Below, in pieces: positions 24,129 through 32,564 of a stretch of DNA of 64,000 nucleotides. The DNA lies in contig NZ_JACHBG010000004.1 of assembly GCF_014207095.1 (NCBI RefSeq), forward strand, positions 310,001-374,000, written 5' to 3'. Position 1 is the stretch's first letter. Each line of letters opens with the position of its first letter. Source of the stretch: Martinezella lusitana. GTDB taxonomy: Bacteria; Pseudomonadota; Alphaproteobacteria; Rhizobiales; Rhizobiaceae. A program made the translations under genes and the position numbers. The notes under the pieces were generated by a model, which saw nothing but the letters and a program-made list of their open reading frames with translations, was not told the origin of the DNA and searched no databases.

Positions 24129-26678
24129 ATGTTTTTCATTGATCGTCTTTTGCAAAGCCGTCGGATTGTGACCAAGGTTCTAATCTTCGTGGTCCCCCTG
24201 GTGGTTCTCATCGCTGGCGTCGGTCTCGTCGGCTATCACACTGCCAATATTCTCAACGGTCACATGACCGTGACGCGTGCAACCATAGAAAACATTAGTG
24301 ATTTCGAAAATCTTCAGGCCGCTCTTCTGGAGTTCACGGCAGCCCCGTCAGACGAAACGCGTCAGGCGCTGAGCGACAAGATCGATGCTCAGGAGCAAGG
24401 CGTTCACCGGCTGAGCGGGCTGTTGAGCGACGATCAGCGCGCCAAGATCGTGCCGGTCAACGAGCTCGCCGCCAAGATGCGCGCGCAACAGGCGACCCTC
24501 TGGTCCATCCGCCAGAAACAGGATGCCGATGTCGAAGCTATCCGCAAGGCCGTGCAGGGTATCGAGGTCGCAAGCAAGGCCGCAGGCAAGCAGATCGACA
24601 TCATCCGCAAGGACTTCAACGACAAGGAAACCTTCGCCAAGGAGCTGCTCTACGACGCAGCCGCCTATAAGGGCCTTTCGGAGAAGATGAGCAATCTGCG
24701 TATTCAAGTGCAGATGGCGGCGGATTCCACCGAAGAGATCTCCGATGCCCGCACCTACGCCGATGCCATACTGAAGCAAGTAGCCGTGTCGAAGGCACTG
24801 GTATCCAAGCGCGGCGCCCCGCTCGTCACCAATGCCGCCGACGCTGCCGACAAGCTCGACGCCGTGCTGAAGGGCTCCGCCACGCCCGACCAGAAAGTCG
24901 AGGCTATGGGACCGATCCTACAGAGCTTTGTGAAGATCGAGGCCGACATGACGTTGCAATCGGCCAAGAATAGCGATACCGCCGCCGATCGTTTCGTCAG
25001 CCTGGACAAGATCATCGACGGCCAGAAGGAGCTTCTCGATCGTGTCGACGGAGCGCTCGGCATCGTCGATCGCCTGACGCTGCATGCATCGCGCATGGAG
25101 AACGTCCGCGACGCTGCGTCGCGCGAGCCTGTCGTGGCTGATCTCAAGGATTTGCAGGCCGCGGCTGTGAAAATTTCAGCGCTCGGCCAGACCAATGCGA
25201 CGATGCGAGATTTTGCCGCGCATGTCCAACCGCTGATCGACAGCCTCACCAATAGCTCTGCCGATCTGCTGCAGACTTCGGCAGACTGGAAGACGACGCG
25301 GGTTCAGTCCAATACTCTGCTGGCCGGTGCCATGACGTCGTTGCGTGGCTTTGTGGCCCGGGCACAGGAACTCGGCAAGGAAGACAGCGAGCGCTCGGCC
25401 AATGTTTCCGTGATCGCCATGATCCTCGGCACGCTGCTTGCGATTGTCGGCGGCTTGATGCTCGTGGAAACCTTACGTGCACCGCTGAAGCGCGTTACCG
25501 AGATCATGACACGCCTTGCAGGCGGCGATCTGGAGGTTGCGATCGACGGACGCAATCGTGGCGACGAAATCGGAGATATGGTCCGCTCGGTCAGTGTCTT
25601 CCGTGACGCTGCGCTTGAGAACGTGCGGCTGGAGCGGGAGGCAGAGAGCGCTCGGGCGCTTTCGGCTGAGGAGGCTGCTCGCCGGGCTTCTGAACGTGCC
25701 CGCATCGAAGCCGAACAGAAGCAGGCTCTCAATGCGCTTGCCGATGTCCTTGCCAAGCTTGCCGACGGCAATCTGGAAGAAAGCATGCGCGAGGACTTGT
25801 CGGCGGATTTCGTCGAGATGGCCTTCACTTACAATCACGCCATCGAAGCCCTCCGCGAGACGCTGACGGACGTTCGCTACACTGCCGAAGAGATCAAGGG
25901 CGGCACCGGTAATCTCGCTATGTCGGCGGACGATCTGGCGCGGCGCACCGAGCAGCAGGCGGCAGCGCTTGAGGAAAGCTCGCGGGCACTGCATCGCCTC
26001 AGCGACGTGGTGCGCTCGACGGCCGACCGTGCACGCCAGACGGCGACCTCCGTCAACGAGACGCAGGCTTACGCCACCCAGTCCGGCGAAGTTGTCGCCC
26101 GTGCCGTGGGCGCGATGAGCGAGATCAATCGTTCGTCGGAAAAGATCGCGACGATCATCGGCGTCATCGATGAGATTGCGTTCCAGACCAACCTTCTCGC
26201 ATTGAACGCAGGTGTTGAGGCTGCCCGCGCGGGCGAAGCGGGCCGAGGCTTTGCCGTGGTCGCGCAGGAAGTGCGCGAACTTGCGCAGCGCTGCGCCAAT
26301 GCGGCGAAGGAGATCAAGGGCCTGATTTCGGCCAGCTCCTCGCAAGTCCAGAATGGCGTTCATCTGGTCGAGCAGACTGGTGCCGCACTGGCCGAGATCA
26401 TCAGCCATGTCACCGGCGTCCAGAGGCTCGTCGCCGATATTTCGTCTGCGACCACCGAGCAGTCGACCGGCATCGAGGAAGTGACCCGCGCTGTTTCCGA
26501 AGTCGAGCTGATCACCCAGCGGAACGCGGCGATGGTCGAAGAAAACAACGCCGAGATTCATGGCCTGCGCCAGCGTGTCGATATGCTCTCCGAGAAGATA
26601 GATCGCTTCCGGACGGGCGAGGGCGACGTGGGTTATGAAAGCCATGGCATCGCCGAGGGCCGTTATCGCGCTGCCTAA
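24129..26678 (+). CDS. Methyl-accepting chemotaxis protein with two HAMP units
   Basis: 849-residue chemoreceptor. First helix at residues about 14-36, then a long, mostly helical periplasmic region of about 380 residues, second helix near 422-445. A HAMP domain follows (LRAPLKRVTEIMTRLAGGDLEVAI), a coiled coil, and a second HAMP-like unit (LADVLAKLADGNLEESM). The signalling tip IDEIAFQTNLLALNAGVEAARAGEAGRGFAVVAQEVR is intact. No CheR-docking pentapeptide ends the protein. The ATG at 24129 replaces a TTG four codons upstream. The signal sensed is unknown; no che genes are nearby. Confidence 0.92.
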   Translation: MFFIDRLLQSRRIVTKVLIFVVPLVVLIAGVGLVGYHTANILNGHMTVTRATIENISDFENLQAALLEFTAAPSDETRQALSDKIDAQEQGVHRLSGLLSDDQRAKIVPVNELAAKMRAQQATLWSIRQKQDADVEAIRKAVQGIEVASKAAGKQIDIIRKDFNDKETFAKELLYDAAAYKGLSEKMSNLRIQVQMAADSTEEISDARTYADAILKQVAVSKALVSKRGAPLVTNAADAADKLDAVLKGSATPDQKVEAMGPILQSFVKIEADMTLQSAKNSDTAADRFVSLDKIIDGQKELLDRVDGALGIVDRLTLHASRMENVRDAASREPVVADLKDLQAAAVKISALGQTNATMRDFAAHVQPLIDSLTNSSADLLQTSADWKTTRVQSNTLLAGAMTSLRGFVARAQELGKEDSERSANVSVIAMILGTLLAIVGGLMLVETLRAPLKRVTEIMTRLAGGDLEVAIDGRNRGDEIGDMVRSVSVFRDAALENVRLEREAESARALSAEEAARRASERARIEAEQKQALNALADVLAKLADGNLEESMREDLSADFVEMAFTYNHAIEALRETLTDVRYTAEEIKGGTGNLAMSADDLARRTEQQAAALEESSRALHRLSDVVRSTADRARQTATSVNETQAYATQSGEVVARAVGAMSEINRSSEKIATIIGVIDEIAFQTNLLALNAGVEAARAGEAGRGFAVVAQEVRELAQRCANAAKEIKGLISASSSQVQNGVHLVEQTGAALAEIISHVTGVQRLVADISSATTEQSTGIEEVTRAVSEVELITQRNAAMVEENNAEIHGLRQRVDMLSEKIDRFRTGEGDVGYESHGIAEGRYRAA

Positions 26679-26711
26679 CAAGCGCCTCGCGGGAAAGACA
26701 ACTTGTAACGG

Positions 26712-26742
26712 AAAAGCGCCGGACCATTGATCCGGCGCTTTT
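26712..26742. terminator. Bidirectional terminator between chemoreceptor and MBL hydrolase genes
   Basis: 12-bp stem AAAAGCGCCGGA (26712-26723) / TCCGGCGCTTTT (26731-26742) with a 7-base loop. The A run on one side and T run on the other let it work for both convergent genes. Confidence 0.85.
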
Positions 26743-26782
26743 GTTTGGCTCGTTTAGCGCGCTCGGTGATGCTCGATCGGAG

Positions 26783-27535
26783 TCACTTGTCCAGTCGGAG
26801 CGTTTCGCCGTCGGCAGGGATCAGCAGGCGTGACGGATCGACGCCGGTGGCATCCGCGGTCTGCCGAAGGTCTTGCCGCGTGATCGTGGCGTGGTCGAGC
26901 GCTTCCATATGGGTTGCGACGACGATTGCCTCAGGCGCGAGGCGGGTGACTTCGACAGTCTGTTCCGCATCCATGACGATGAGGTCGCCGTCCCATTTGG
27001 CGCCACAGGAATGGGTGACGATGATGTCGGGGGAGACCTGTCGGATCGTCTCGATAACGGGCCGATAGAGGACGGTATCGCCTGCCCAATAGACCGTGGG
27101 TTCGCCCGGTGCTGCCAGTGTAAGGCCGATGACCCTGCCCATTTTCTCGATGACCGGTCCGAGGCCGTGGCTGCCTTGCCGCGGTGTGATCGTAATTCCA
27201 TTCCAGACGGTCGTATCAGCCAAGGGCGTGACATCGATGAAACCGGCATCCCGAATGCTTCCTTCGTCGCCGGGTTGGCACAAAATCGGCAGGGATTTCG
27301 TCACACGCTCCTTTGCGACCGCATCGAAATGATCGGTGTGCAGGTGCGACACGATCACCAGTTCGACGCCTCCAAGTATTTCGTCGGTCGAACGCGGCAG
27401 TTCCGTCATCGGGTTGGGAGACCGGCCGGTGAAGGATGGAAGGCTATGGCGCGGCGCGAAATAAGGGTCAATCAGTAGGACATGACCGGCATAGGTAATC
27501 TTCAGCGTCGCATTGCGAATGAGCTCAAGCTGCAT
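26783..27535 (-). CDS. MBL-fold metal-dependent hydrolase (UlaG-like)
   Basis: 250 residues. The metallo-beta-lactamase motif SHLHTDHFD lies near residue 63, with further metal ligands suggested at the GSHG segment, WAGDT near residue 151 and the late THMEALDH. The sequence begins QLELIRNATLKITYAGHVLLIDPYFAP, typical of UlaG-like hydrolases. The physiological substrate is not known. It is encoded 19 bases after moaA on the same strand. Confidence 0.85.
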   Translation of the reverse strand: MQLELIRNATLKITYAGHVLLIDPYFAPRHSLPSFTGRSPNPMTELPRSTDEILGGVELVIVSHLHTDHFDAVAKERVTKSLPILCQPGDEGSIRDAGFIDVTPLADTTVWNGITITPRQGSHGLGPVIEKMGRVIGLTLAAPGEPTVYWAGDTVLYRPVIETIRQVSPDIIVTHSCGAKWDGDLIVMDAEQTVEVTRLAPEAIVVATHMEALDHATITRQDLRQTADATGVDPSRLLIPADGETLRLDK

Positions 27536-27554
27536 ATCGATGTTCTCGGTGGGG

Positions 27555-28604
27555 TTAGCCGCCAGTCACGCTCATATGGCGAGCGACCGCTGGTCGGTTG
27601 TGGGTGCGGTCGATGATGAAGTCGTGGCCTTTCGGCTTGCGGGTGATGGCTTCATCGATGGCGGTGTGAAGAAGCGCATCGTCGTCCGCCGCACGCAGCG
27701 CGGTGCGCAGGTCGGCGGCGTCGTTCTGTCCGAGGCACATATAGAGCGTGCCGGTGCAGGTGAGCCGCACGCGATTGCAGCTCTCGCAGAAATTATGCGT
27801 CATCGGCGTGATGAAGCCGAGACGGCCGCCGGTTTCGGCGACTTCGACATAGCGGGCAGGGCCGCCGGTCTGGTAGGGGATGTCCGTCAGCGTGAACTGA
27901 CGTTCGAGATCCGCGCGCAACTCGGATAGCGGCAGATACTGATCGGTGCGATCCTCGTCGATCTCGCCCATCGGCATCGTTTCGATGACGGTCAGATCCA
28001 TGCCCCGACCGTGGGCAAAGCGTAGCAGACCGGGAATCTCTGCATCGTTGAAGCCCTTCAGGGCGACGGCATTGAGCTTGATCTTTAGGCCGGCTTTCTG
28101 CGCGGCGTCGATACCTTCCATCACCTTGGTGAAATCGCCCCAGCGGGTGATGGTGCGGAACTTGTCGGGATCGAGCGTATCGAGGGAGACGTTGATGCGC
28201 CGCACGCCGCAATCGTAGAGTTCTTCGGCATGGCGGGCGAGCTGCGATCCGTTCGTGGTCAGCGTCAGTTCGTCCAGTGCTCCGTCCTGCACCTGCCTGC
28301 CGAGTTCGCGGACCAGAAACATGATGTTCTTGCGAACCAGCGGCTCACCGCCGGTGAGGCGAATCTTGCGAACGCCCTTGGCGATGAAGGCGGAACAGAG
28401 CCGGTTGAGTTCTTCCAGCGTCAGAAGATCCTTCTTCGGCAGGAAAGTCATGTTTTCGGCCATGCAATAGGTGCAGCGGAAATCGCAGCGGTCGGTGACT
28501 GAAACACGCAAATAGGTTACGGCCCGCCCGAATGGGTCAATCATGGGGGACGCATCTGCCTGCAGTGCTGACGCGCTACCTATCGTACCGACTATGCTGT
28601 TCAC
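27555..28604 (-). CDS. moaA: GTP 3',8-cyclase MoaA
   Basis: 349-residue radical-SAM enzyme that starts molybdopterin synthesis by converting GTP to 3',8-cyclo-7,8-dihydro-GTP, which MoaC then uses. The N-terminal cluster motif is CDFRCTYC, the C-terminal cluster [11 protein letters not shown]...MC (CX2CX13C), and the protein ends with the catalytic double glycine (SVTGG). All key features are present. With mobA and mobB it makes a loose Moco region, split by transporter and chemoreceptor genes. Confidence 0.95.
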   Translation of the reverse strand: MNSIVGTIGSASALQADASPMIDPFGRAVTYLRVSVTDRCDFRCTYCMAENMTFLPKKDLLTLEELNRLCSAFIAKGVRKIRLTGGEPLVRKNIMFLVRELGRQVQDGALDELTLTTNGSQLARHAEELYDCGVRRINVSLDTLDPDKFRTITRWGDFTKVMEGIDAAQKAGLKIKLNAVALKGFNDAEIPGLLRFAHGRGMDLTVIETMPMGEIDEDRTDQYLPLSELRADLERQFTLTDIPYQTGGPARYVEVAETGGRLGFITPMTHNFCESCNRVRLTCTGTLYMCLGQNDAADLRTALRAADDDALLHTAIDEAITRKPKGHDFIIDRTHNRPAVARHMSVTGG

Positions 28605-28738
28605 TCAAGCCTCCGTAACACTGCTAATGTGTGTATAGGCGACTGGCGCGTCAAGGAAAATGCATTTCGAATGCACTTGCGCGTGAACGAACGGCGGCAT
28701 AATTCTCAAGTTATAGAGTGAAACGTGTGGAACGACCG

Positions 28739-29113
28739 ATGAGCGACGTCTGGCCAACTGAATTGCGAGTATCGAAGGACCGTCGTCATCTCGTGGTGGG
28801 ATTTGACGACGGCGCGAGCTTCGATCTGCCGGCCGAGATGCTGCGTGTCCTGTCGCCCTCGGCCGAGGTTCAGGGGCATGGACCCGGACAGAAAGTCACG
28901 GTGCCGGGCAAGCGCAATGTCGGCATCATGTCCATGACGCCGACCGGCAACTACGCCGTTCGCATCGGTTTTGACGATATGCACGACAGCGGCATTTTCA
29001 CCTGGATTTATTTGCGCGAACTTGGCGAAAAGGGGCAGGAACTCTTTGCCGTCTACGAAGCGGAATTGAAGGAAAAAGGCCTGAGCCGGGATCCGGCTGT
29101 CAGGTCGCATTAG
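28739..29113 (+). CDS. DUF971 (gamma-butyrobetaine hydroxylase N-terminal-like) protein
   Basis: 124 residues with the DUF971 pattern: WPTELRVSKDRRHLVVGFDDGASFDLPAEMLRVLSPSAEVQGHGPGQ, then the YAVRIGFDDMHDSGIFTWIYLRELG strand-helix. Such small proteins are often linked with Fe-S cluster carriers (the ApbC/Mrp neighbourhood) in other bacteria; here that context is absent. The ATG at 28739 is chosen because the domain begins there; a GTG at 28718 is possible. Confidence 0.87.
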   Translation: MSDVWPTELRVSKDRRHLVVGFDDGASFDLPAEMLRVLSPSAEVQGHGPGQKVTVPGKRNVGIMSMTPTGNYAVRIGFDDMHDSGIFTWIYLRELGEKGQELFAVYEAELKEKGLSRDPAVRSH

Positions 29114-29147
29114 TATTGGTATCAACGACCTGAGAAGGGGCGTGGGG

Positions 29148-30347
29148 ATGGTCCTCGAGGGTAGGGAAGGCTGGCTTCGCGCCAAGGGCAGCAAGAACGA
29201 GAGCAAGGTTTCTTTCGTCGAGCTGTTTTTCGATCTCGTATTCGTTTATTCGATCTCGCAGCTTGCCCATACCCTGGGCGAGCATTTCACACTGCTGGGC
29301 GGCCTGGAAGCCATCATGCTGATCTTTGCGGTATGGTGGGTCTGGGTCTTCACCGCCTGGGTGACGAACTGGCTGGATCCGGATCGCATGCCGGTGCGCA
29401 TCATGCTGTTTACGCTGATGTTTGCGGGTCTTATCCTTTCCGCCTCGATACCCGAAGCTTTCGGTGAAAAAGCGATCTATTTCGCCGGCGCCTATGTGTT
29501 CATGCAGGTGGGGCGCTCGCTGTTCACAGTCTACGCGCTGAAGAATGCCAGCCGGTCCAACCATCGCAATTTCCTGCGCATCACCAGCTGGCTGGTGCTG
29601 TCCGGCATCTTCTGGATCACAGGCGCCCTGATGGAAGGGGAGATGCGGGTCATAATCTGGCTGATCGCTCTTCTCATAGAGTATTCCGCCCCCGCGCTTG
29701 GCTTTCGGGTACCGGGTCTCGGCAAGTCGACGACGGCGGACTGGAACGTCTCGGGTGCCCATCTTGCCGAGCGTTGTGCGCTCTTCATCATCATCTGCCT
29801 CGGCGAGGCCGTTTTGCAGGCCGGCAAGACCTTTGCCGAACAGCCGGTCACGCCCTTGATCATCGCCGTATTCATCACCGCCTTCGTCGGCACGGTCGCG
29901 CTCTGGTGGATCTACTTTCAGTTCGGCCACGAACGTGCGGCCCATCGCATCGAGCATGACGAGGTGCCGGGCAGCCTGGCGCGGCAGGCCTTCACCTATG
30001 CGCATATTCCGATTCTCGCCGGCATCATCCTGAGTGTCGTCGGCGATGAATTCCTGTTCGCACATCCTCACGAAGCCGCAGACCTGCGTGCCGCCGCAGC
30101 CCTTCTCGGAGGCCCGGCGGTCTTCCTCTTCGGAAATCTGTGGTTCAAGGGCGTGACAACCGGCCGTCCGCCGCTATCGCATATGGTCGGGCTCGCGGGG
30201 CTGGCACTGCTGCTGTTCACCTTGCCGATGGTCGTGGTCTATCAGCTCGGCATTCTTGCCACAGCCGTGCTCGTCGTCGTGGCGATATGGGAGTTCGCGT
30301 CGCTTACCCGTGTCGTGCCCACGGCGCGCTCTACCGGCGATCACTGA
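29148..30347 (+). CDS. ltrA: Low temperature requirement protein A (LtrA) family membrane protein
   Basis: 399 residues with about ten membrane helices. Family motifs are KVSFVELFFDLVFVYSISQLAH at the N terminus, the WWVWVFTAWVTNWLDPDR loop and a late ERCALFIIICLGEAVL. LtrA was named from a Listeria gene needed for growth in the cold; the biochemical role is unknown. Start: AAGGGG lies seven bases before the ATG at 29148, better than for the GTG two codons upstream. The stop overlaps the convergent MarR gene by 7 bases. Confidence 0.88.
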   Translation: MVLEGREGWLRAKGSKNESKVSFVELFFDLVFVYSISQLAHTLGEHFTLLGGLEAIMLIFAVWWVWVFTAWVTNWLDPDRMPVRIMLFTLMFAGLILSASIPEAFGEKAIYFAGAYVFMQVGRSLFTVYALKNASRSNHRNFLRITSWLVLSGIFWITGALMEGEMRVIIWLIALLIEYSAPALGFRVPGLGKSTTADWNVSGAHLAERCALFIIICLGEAVLQAGKTFAEQPVTPLIIAVFITAFVGTVALWWIYFQFGHERAAHRIEHDEVPGSLARQAFTYAHIPILAGIILSVVGDEFLFAHPHEAADLRAAAALLGGPAVFLFGNLWFKGVTTGRPPLSHMVGLAGLALLLFTLPMVVVYQLGILATAVLVVVAIWEFASLTRVVPTARSTGDH

Positions 30348-30826
30348 TCGCCAAACGCCCCCACAGGCTCTCGTTCGTCCCGTAGGAGCAGGGTGATGAC
30401 CCGCTCCATGTGCGCGGTCATGAGTTCGCATTCCTCGATGGGGGCGTCTGACATCATCCGGTCGATGAGGGCGGTTTGGATGGTCATGGCTTCCTTTGTC
30501 AGGCGCCGGCCCGACTCGGTCAGATAGAGCCGCAGCACGCGCTTGTCCTGCTTGTCCCCACGGCGTTCGATCAGCCCGCGCTTTTCCATTTGCGGCAGCA
30601 GCATGCTCATGTTGGAGCGGCCGACCAGCAGCTTGCGGGCAAGCTCCTGCTGCGAGATACCCTCGAAGCGGAACAGATTGACGAGAATATCGAGATGCGG
30701 CGGCTTGATATCGAGATATGCCAATTCCCGCGCCAGCGATTGCTGCATGAGCTGGCAGGCCCGCGCCACGGCAATCCAGCTTCGAAAACGCGGATGGTCC
30801 CAGGGAAGGGATTGATTTTTGTTCAT
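30341..30826 (-). CDS. MarR-family transcriptional regulator
   Basis: 161 residues. The winged helix is ISQQELARKLLVGRSNMSMLLPQMEKRGLIERRGDKQDKRVLRLYLTESGRRL (about residues 57-110), with the DxRxxxLxLT wing of MarR proteins. It is divergent from the alpha/beta hydrolase gene, and tandem copies of a TTGTTCATxGTTGxAC site lie in the short spacer, one across its own start codon. It probably represses itself and the hydrolase. Confidence 0.9.
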   Translation of the reverse strand: MNKNQSLPWDHPRFRSWIAVARACQLMQQSLARELAYLDIKPPHLDILVNLFRFEGISQQELARKLLVGRSNMSMLLPQMEKRGLIERRGDKQDKRVLRLYLTESGRRLTKEAMTIQTALIDRMMSDAPIEECELMTAHMERVITLLLRDEREPVGAFGDQ

Positions 30827-30855
30827 CGTTGTACTTTATTGTTCATAGTTGAACA
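30819..30855. promoter_or_regulatory. Tandem MarR operator-like sites
   Basis: Two copies of TTGTTCATxGTTGxAC lie exactly 20 bases apart, at 30819-30834 and 30839-30854. The second contains a perfect dyad, TGTTCA-TAGT-TGAACA (30840-30855). The first covers the MarR start codon (30826-30824) and the second lies 18 bases before the hydrolase start. Spacing of two helical turns would place two dimers on the same face of DNA. Binding by the adjacent MarR protein is inferred. Confidence 0.6.
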
Positions 30856-30872
30856 TTTTTTGGATTCCCACT

Positions 30873-31838
30873 ATGCCATCCTTTGCGCTCAAGGTCACCC
30901 GGTCGGGTCTGTCCGGCCTCGGGAGGCTGTCTCCGCAGCTTGCCGGCAAGGCTGCTTTCCGGCTTTTCTGTCTCACACCTTCCCGTCGTCCGCGCGGCTC
31001 CAAGGCCAAGGCCGCCCATATGGAAGGCAGGCAGCGCCTGCTTGGGGCTGAGCAATTCATGTTGCCGTTTCCCGGCGGCCGCGCGATGGCTTATCGCTTC
31101 AATGGCGGTGCCAAGGGGCCGCGCAAGCGTTATCTCGTCGTGCATGGCTGGGGCTCCAGCAGCGAGTATATGTCGGAGCTGACCACGTTCCTGGCAAGCA
31201 GCGGTGCGGAGGTGATTTCGCTCGACCTTCCTGGGCATGGCCGCTCGGCCGGGCGCTCTCTCAATGTGCGGCTCGCCATATCGGCCATATCAGCGGCGGC
31301 CACGCGCTTCGGTGCGCTGGATGCTGCGATCGGACACTCGTTCGGCGGAGCCTGCCTCGCTCTTGCCTCGGCGGGATTCCTGCCCGGCATCGATCCCATT
31401 GAGACCAAGAAGCTGGTTCTCATCGGAGCACCGAGCGGCATGGGTTGGCTATTCAAGGAGTTTGGCCGTTTCATGGGGCTTCGCTCACAGGCGCAGGAGG
31501 CGCTGGAGGCAGAAGTCGGGCGGATCACGGGGAAGGTGCTGACAGCCTATGACGAACCGCGCGGCATGCTCGACCCAGCCCGCCCTGTTCTGGTTATTCA
31601 CGCCGAGGACGACAAGGAAGTGAGCGCCAGACATGCCCGTGTCTATGCCGCGCAAGGGGAGCATGTTCGTCTCTTCTGGGCGAATGGTTTCGGTCATCGG
31701 CGCATCGTCAGCGCTCCTCCCGTGTTCGAGGCGATCGACGCCTTTCTCGCTGAACCCATGAAGATTGAGAAAACGCTCGAAAGCGGCGATGGGACGGTGC
31801 TATCGTTCTATCGAACCCCGGTTCGGCGCTGCCTGTAG
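30873..31838 (+). CDS. Alpha/beta hydrolase
   Basis: 321 residues. After about 65 residues of basic lead comes a hydrolase fold: oxyanion strand YLVVHGWGSSSEYM, LDLPGHGRS, nucleophile elbow GHSFGG near residue 158, an Asp in VIHAEDDKEV and His in NGFGHRRIV. This is a complete Ser-Asp-His set. The substrate is unknown. The start at 30873 is the first ATG; a TTG at 30849 falls in the operator dyad. Regulation by the divergent MarR protein is likely. Confidence 0.87.
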   Translation: MPSFALKVTRSGLSGLGRLSPQLAGKAAFRLFCLTPSRRPRGSKAKAAHMEGRQRLLGAEQFMLPFPGGRAMAYRFNGGAKGPRKRYLVVHGWGSSSEYMSELTTFLASSGAEVISLDLPGHGRSAGRSLNVRLAISAISAAATRFGALDAAIGHSFGGACLALASAGFLPGIDPIETKKLVLIGAPSGMGWLFKEFGRFMGLRSQAQEALEAEVGRITGKVLTAYDEPRGMLDPARPVLVIHAEDDKEVSARHARVYAAQGEHVRLFWANGFGHRRIVSAPPVFEAIDAFLAEPMKIEKTLESGDGTVLSFYRTPVRRCL

Positions 31839-31900
31839 CAGGAGGTGCGCTGCGCCGGACTTTTTTTGGCGGATCGCCACATAAGAGAATGCGGGGCAGC

Positions 31901-32509
31901 ATGAGCATCATCACATCGGTCGAGGAATTGAGGACGCTTTATGGCGTCGTGGGCGAGGCGTCCATTACCAAGGTGACGCAGGTGCTGACGCCGCTCTATC
32001 GACGGATGATCGAGGCTTCGCCCTTCATGGCGCTGGCAACGGTCGGCCCCGAAGGACTTGACTGTTCACCGCGCGGTGACCTCGGCGGCGTCGTCCGTGT
32101 CGAAGACGAGCGGACGCTGCACCTTCCCGATTGGCGCGGCAATAACCGCGTCGATTCCCTTGAAAATATCGTGCGCGATCCGCGCGTGGCGATGATGTTT
32201 CTTGTTCCCGGGTCGAGCACGACAATGCGGCTCAACGGCCGGGCTGTCGTCTCCATCGAACCAAGCCTGCTTGAGAGCTTCGAGATGGATGGCAAGCACC
32301 CTCGCTGCGTTGTCGTCATTACGGCCGAGGAGGTCTACTTCCAGTGTGCTCGGGCGGTGATGCGAGCGGAACTCTGGAACGCGGAGCGTTTTTCCGATCC
32401 TGCGAGCCTGCCCAGCCCCGGCATGATGCTCAAATCGGCGAAGGGCGATTTCGACCAGGAGACCTATGATCGGGAGTGGCCGGCGCGGGCGGCCAAGACG
32501 CTCTGGTAA
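31901..32509 (+). CDS. Pyridoxamine 5'-phosphate oxidase-fold (FMN-binding) protein
   Basis: 202 residues of the PPOX split-barrel class resembling the MSMEG_1061 subfamily: SPFMALATVGPEGLDCSPRGDLGGVVRV, then LPDWRGNNRVDSLENIVRDPRVAMMFLVPG, and a late CARAVMRAELW. These proteins bind FMN or a related flavin and catalyse redox steps on varied substrates; true pyridoxamine phosphate oxidase activity is unlikely. The ATG at 31901 follows CGGGG. The stop is convergent with the diguanylate cyclase gene. Confidence 0.85.
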   Translation: MSIITSVEELRTLYGVVGEASITKVTQVLTPLYRRMIEASPFMALATVGPEGLDCSPRGDLGGVVRVEDERTLHLPDWRGNNRVDSLENIVRDPRVAMMFLVPGSSTTMRLNGRAVVSIEPSLLESFEMDGKHPRCVVVITAEEVYFQCARAVMRAELWNAERFSDPASLPSPGMMLKSAKGDFDQETYDREWPARAAKTLW

Positions 32510-32513
32510 ACAA

Positions 32514-32550
32514 AACCGCCGGGCAGCCTGGGAAAGCCGCTCCGGCGGTT
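32514..32550 (-). terminator. Terminator of the GGDEF gene
   Basis: 9-bp stem AACCGCCGG (32514-32522) / CCGGCGGTT (32542-32550) with a 19-base loop. Read on the reverse strand it is followed by TTTGTTT, so it fits the diguanylate cyclase transcript. Confidence 0.7.
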
Positions 32551-32564
32551 GGTTGGCTTCACTT

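Noticed and set aside
25473..26681. 402-residue open frame antisense to the chemoreceptor
   Set aside because: It lies wholly inside a well-supported receptor gene and shows no family motif; high GC removes stops on the opposite strand.
28605..28738. Molybdenum-cofactor riboswitch before moaA
   Set aside because: The moaA leader is about 100 bases at most and I see no matching stem arrangement.
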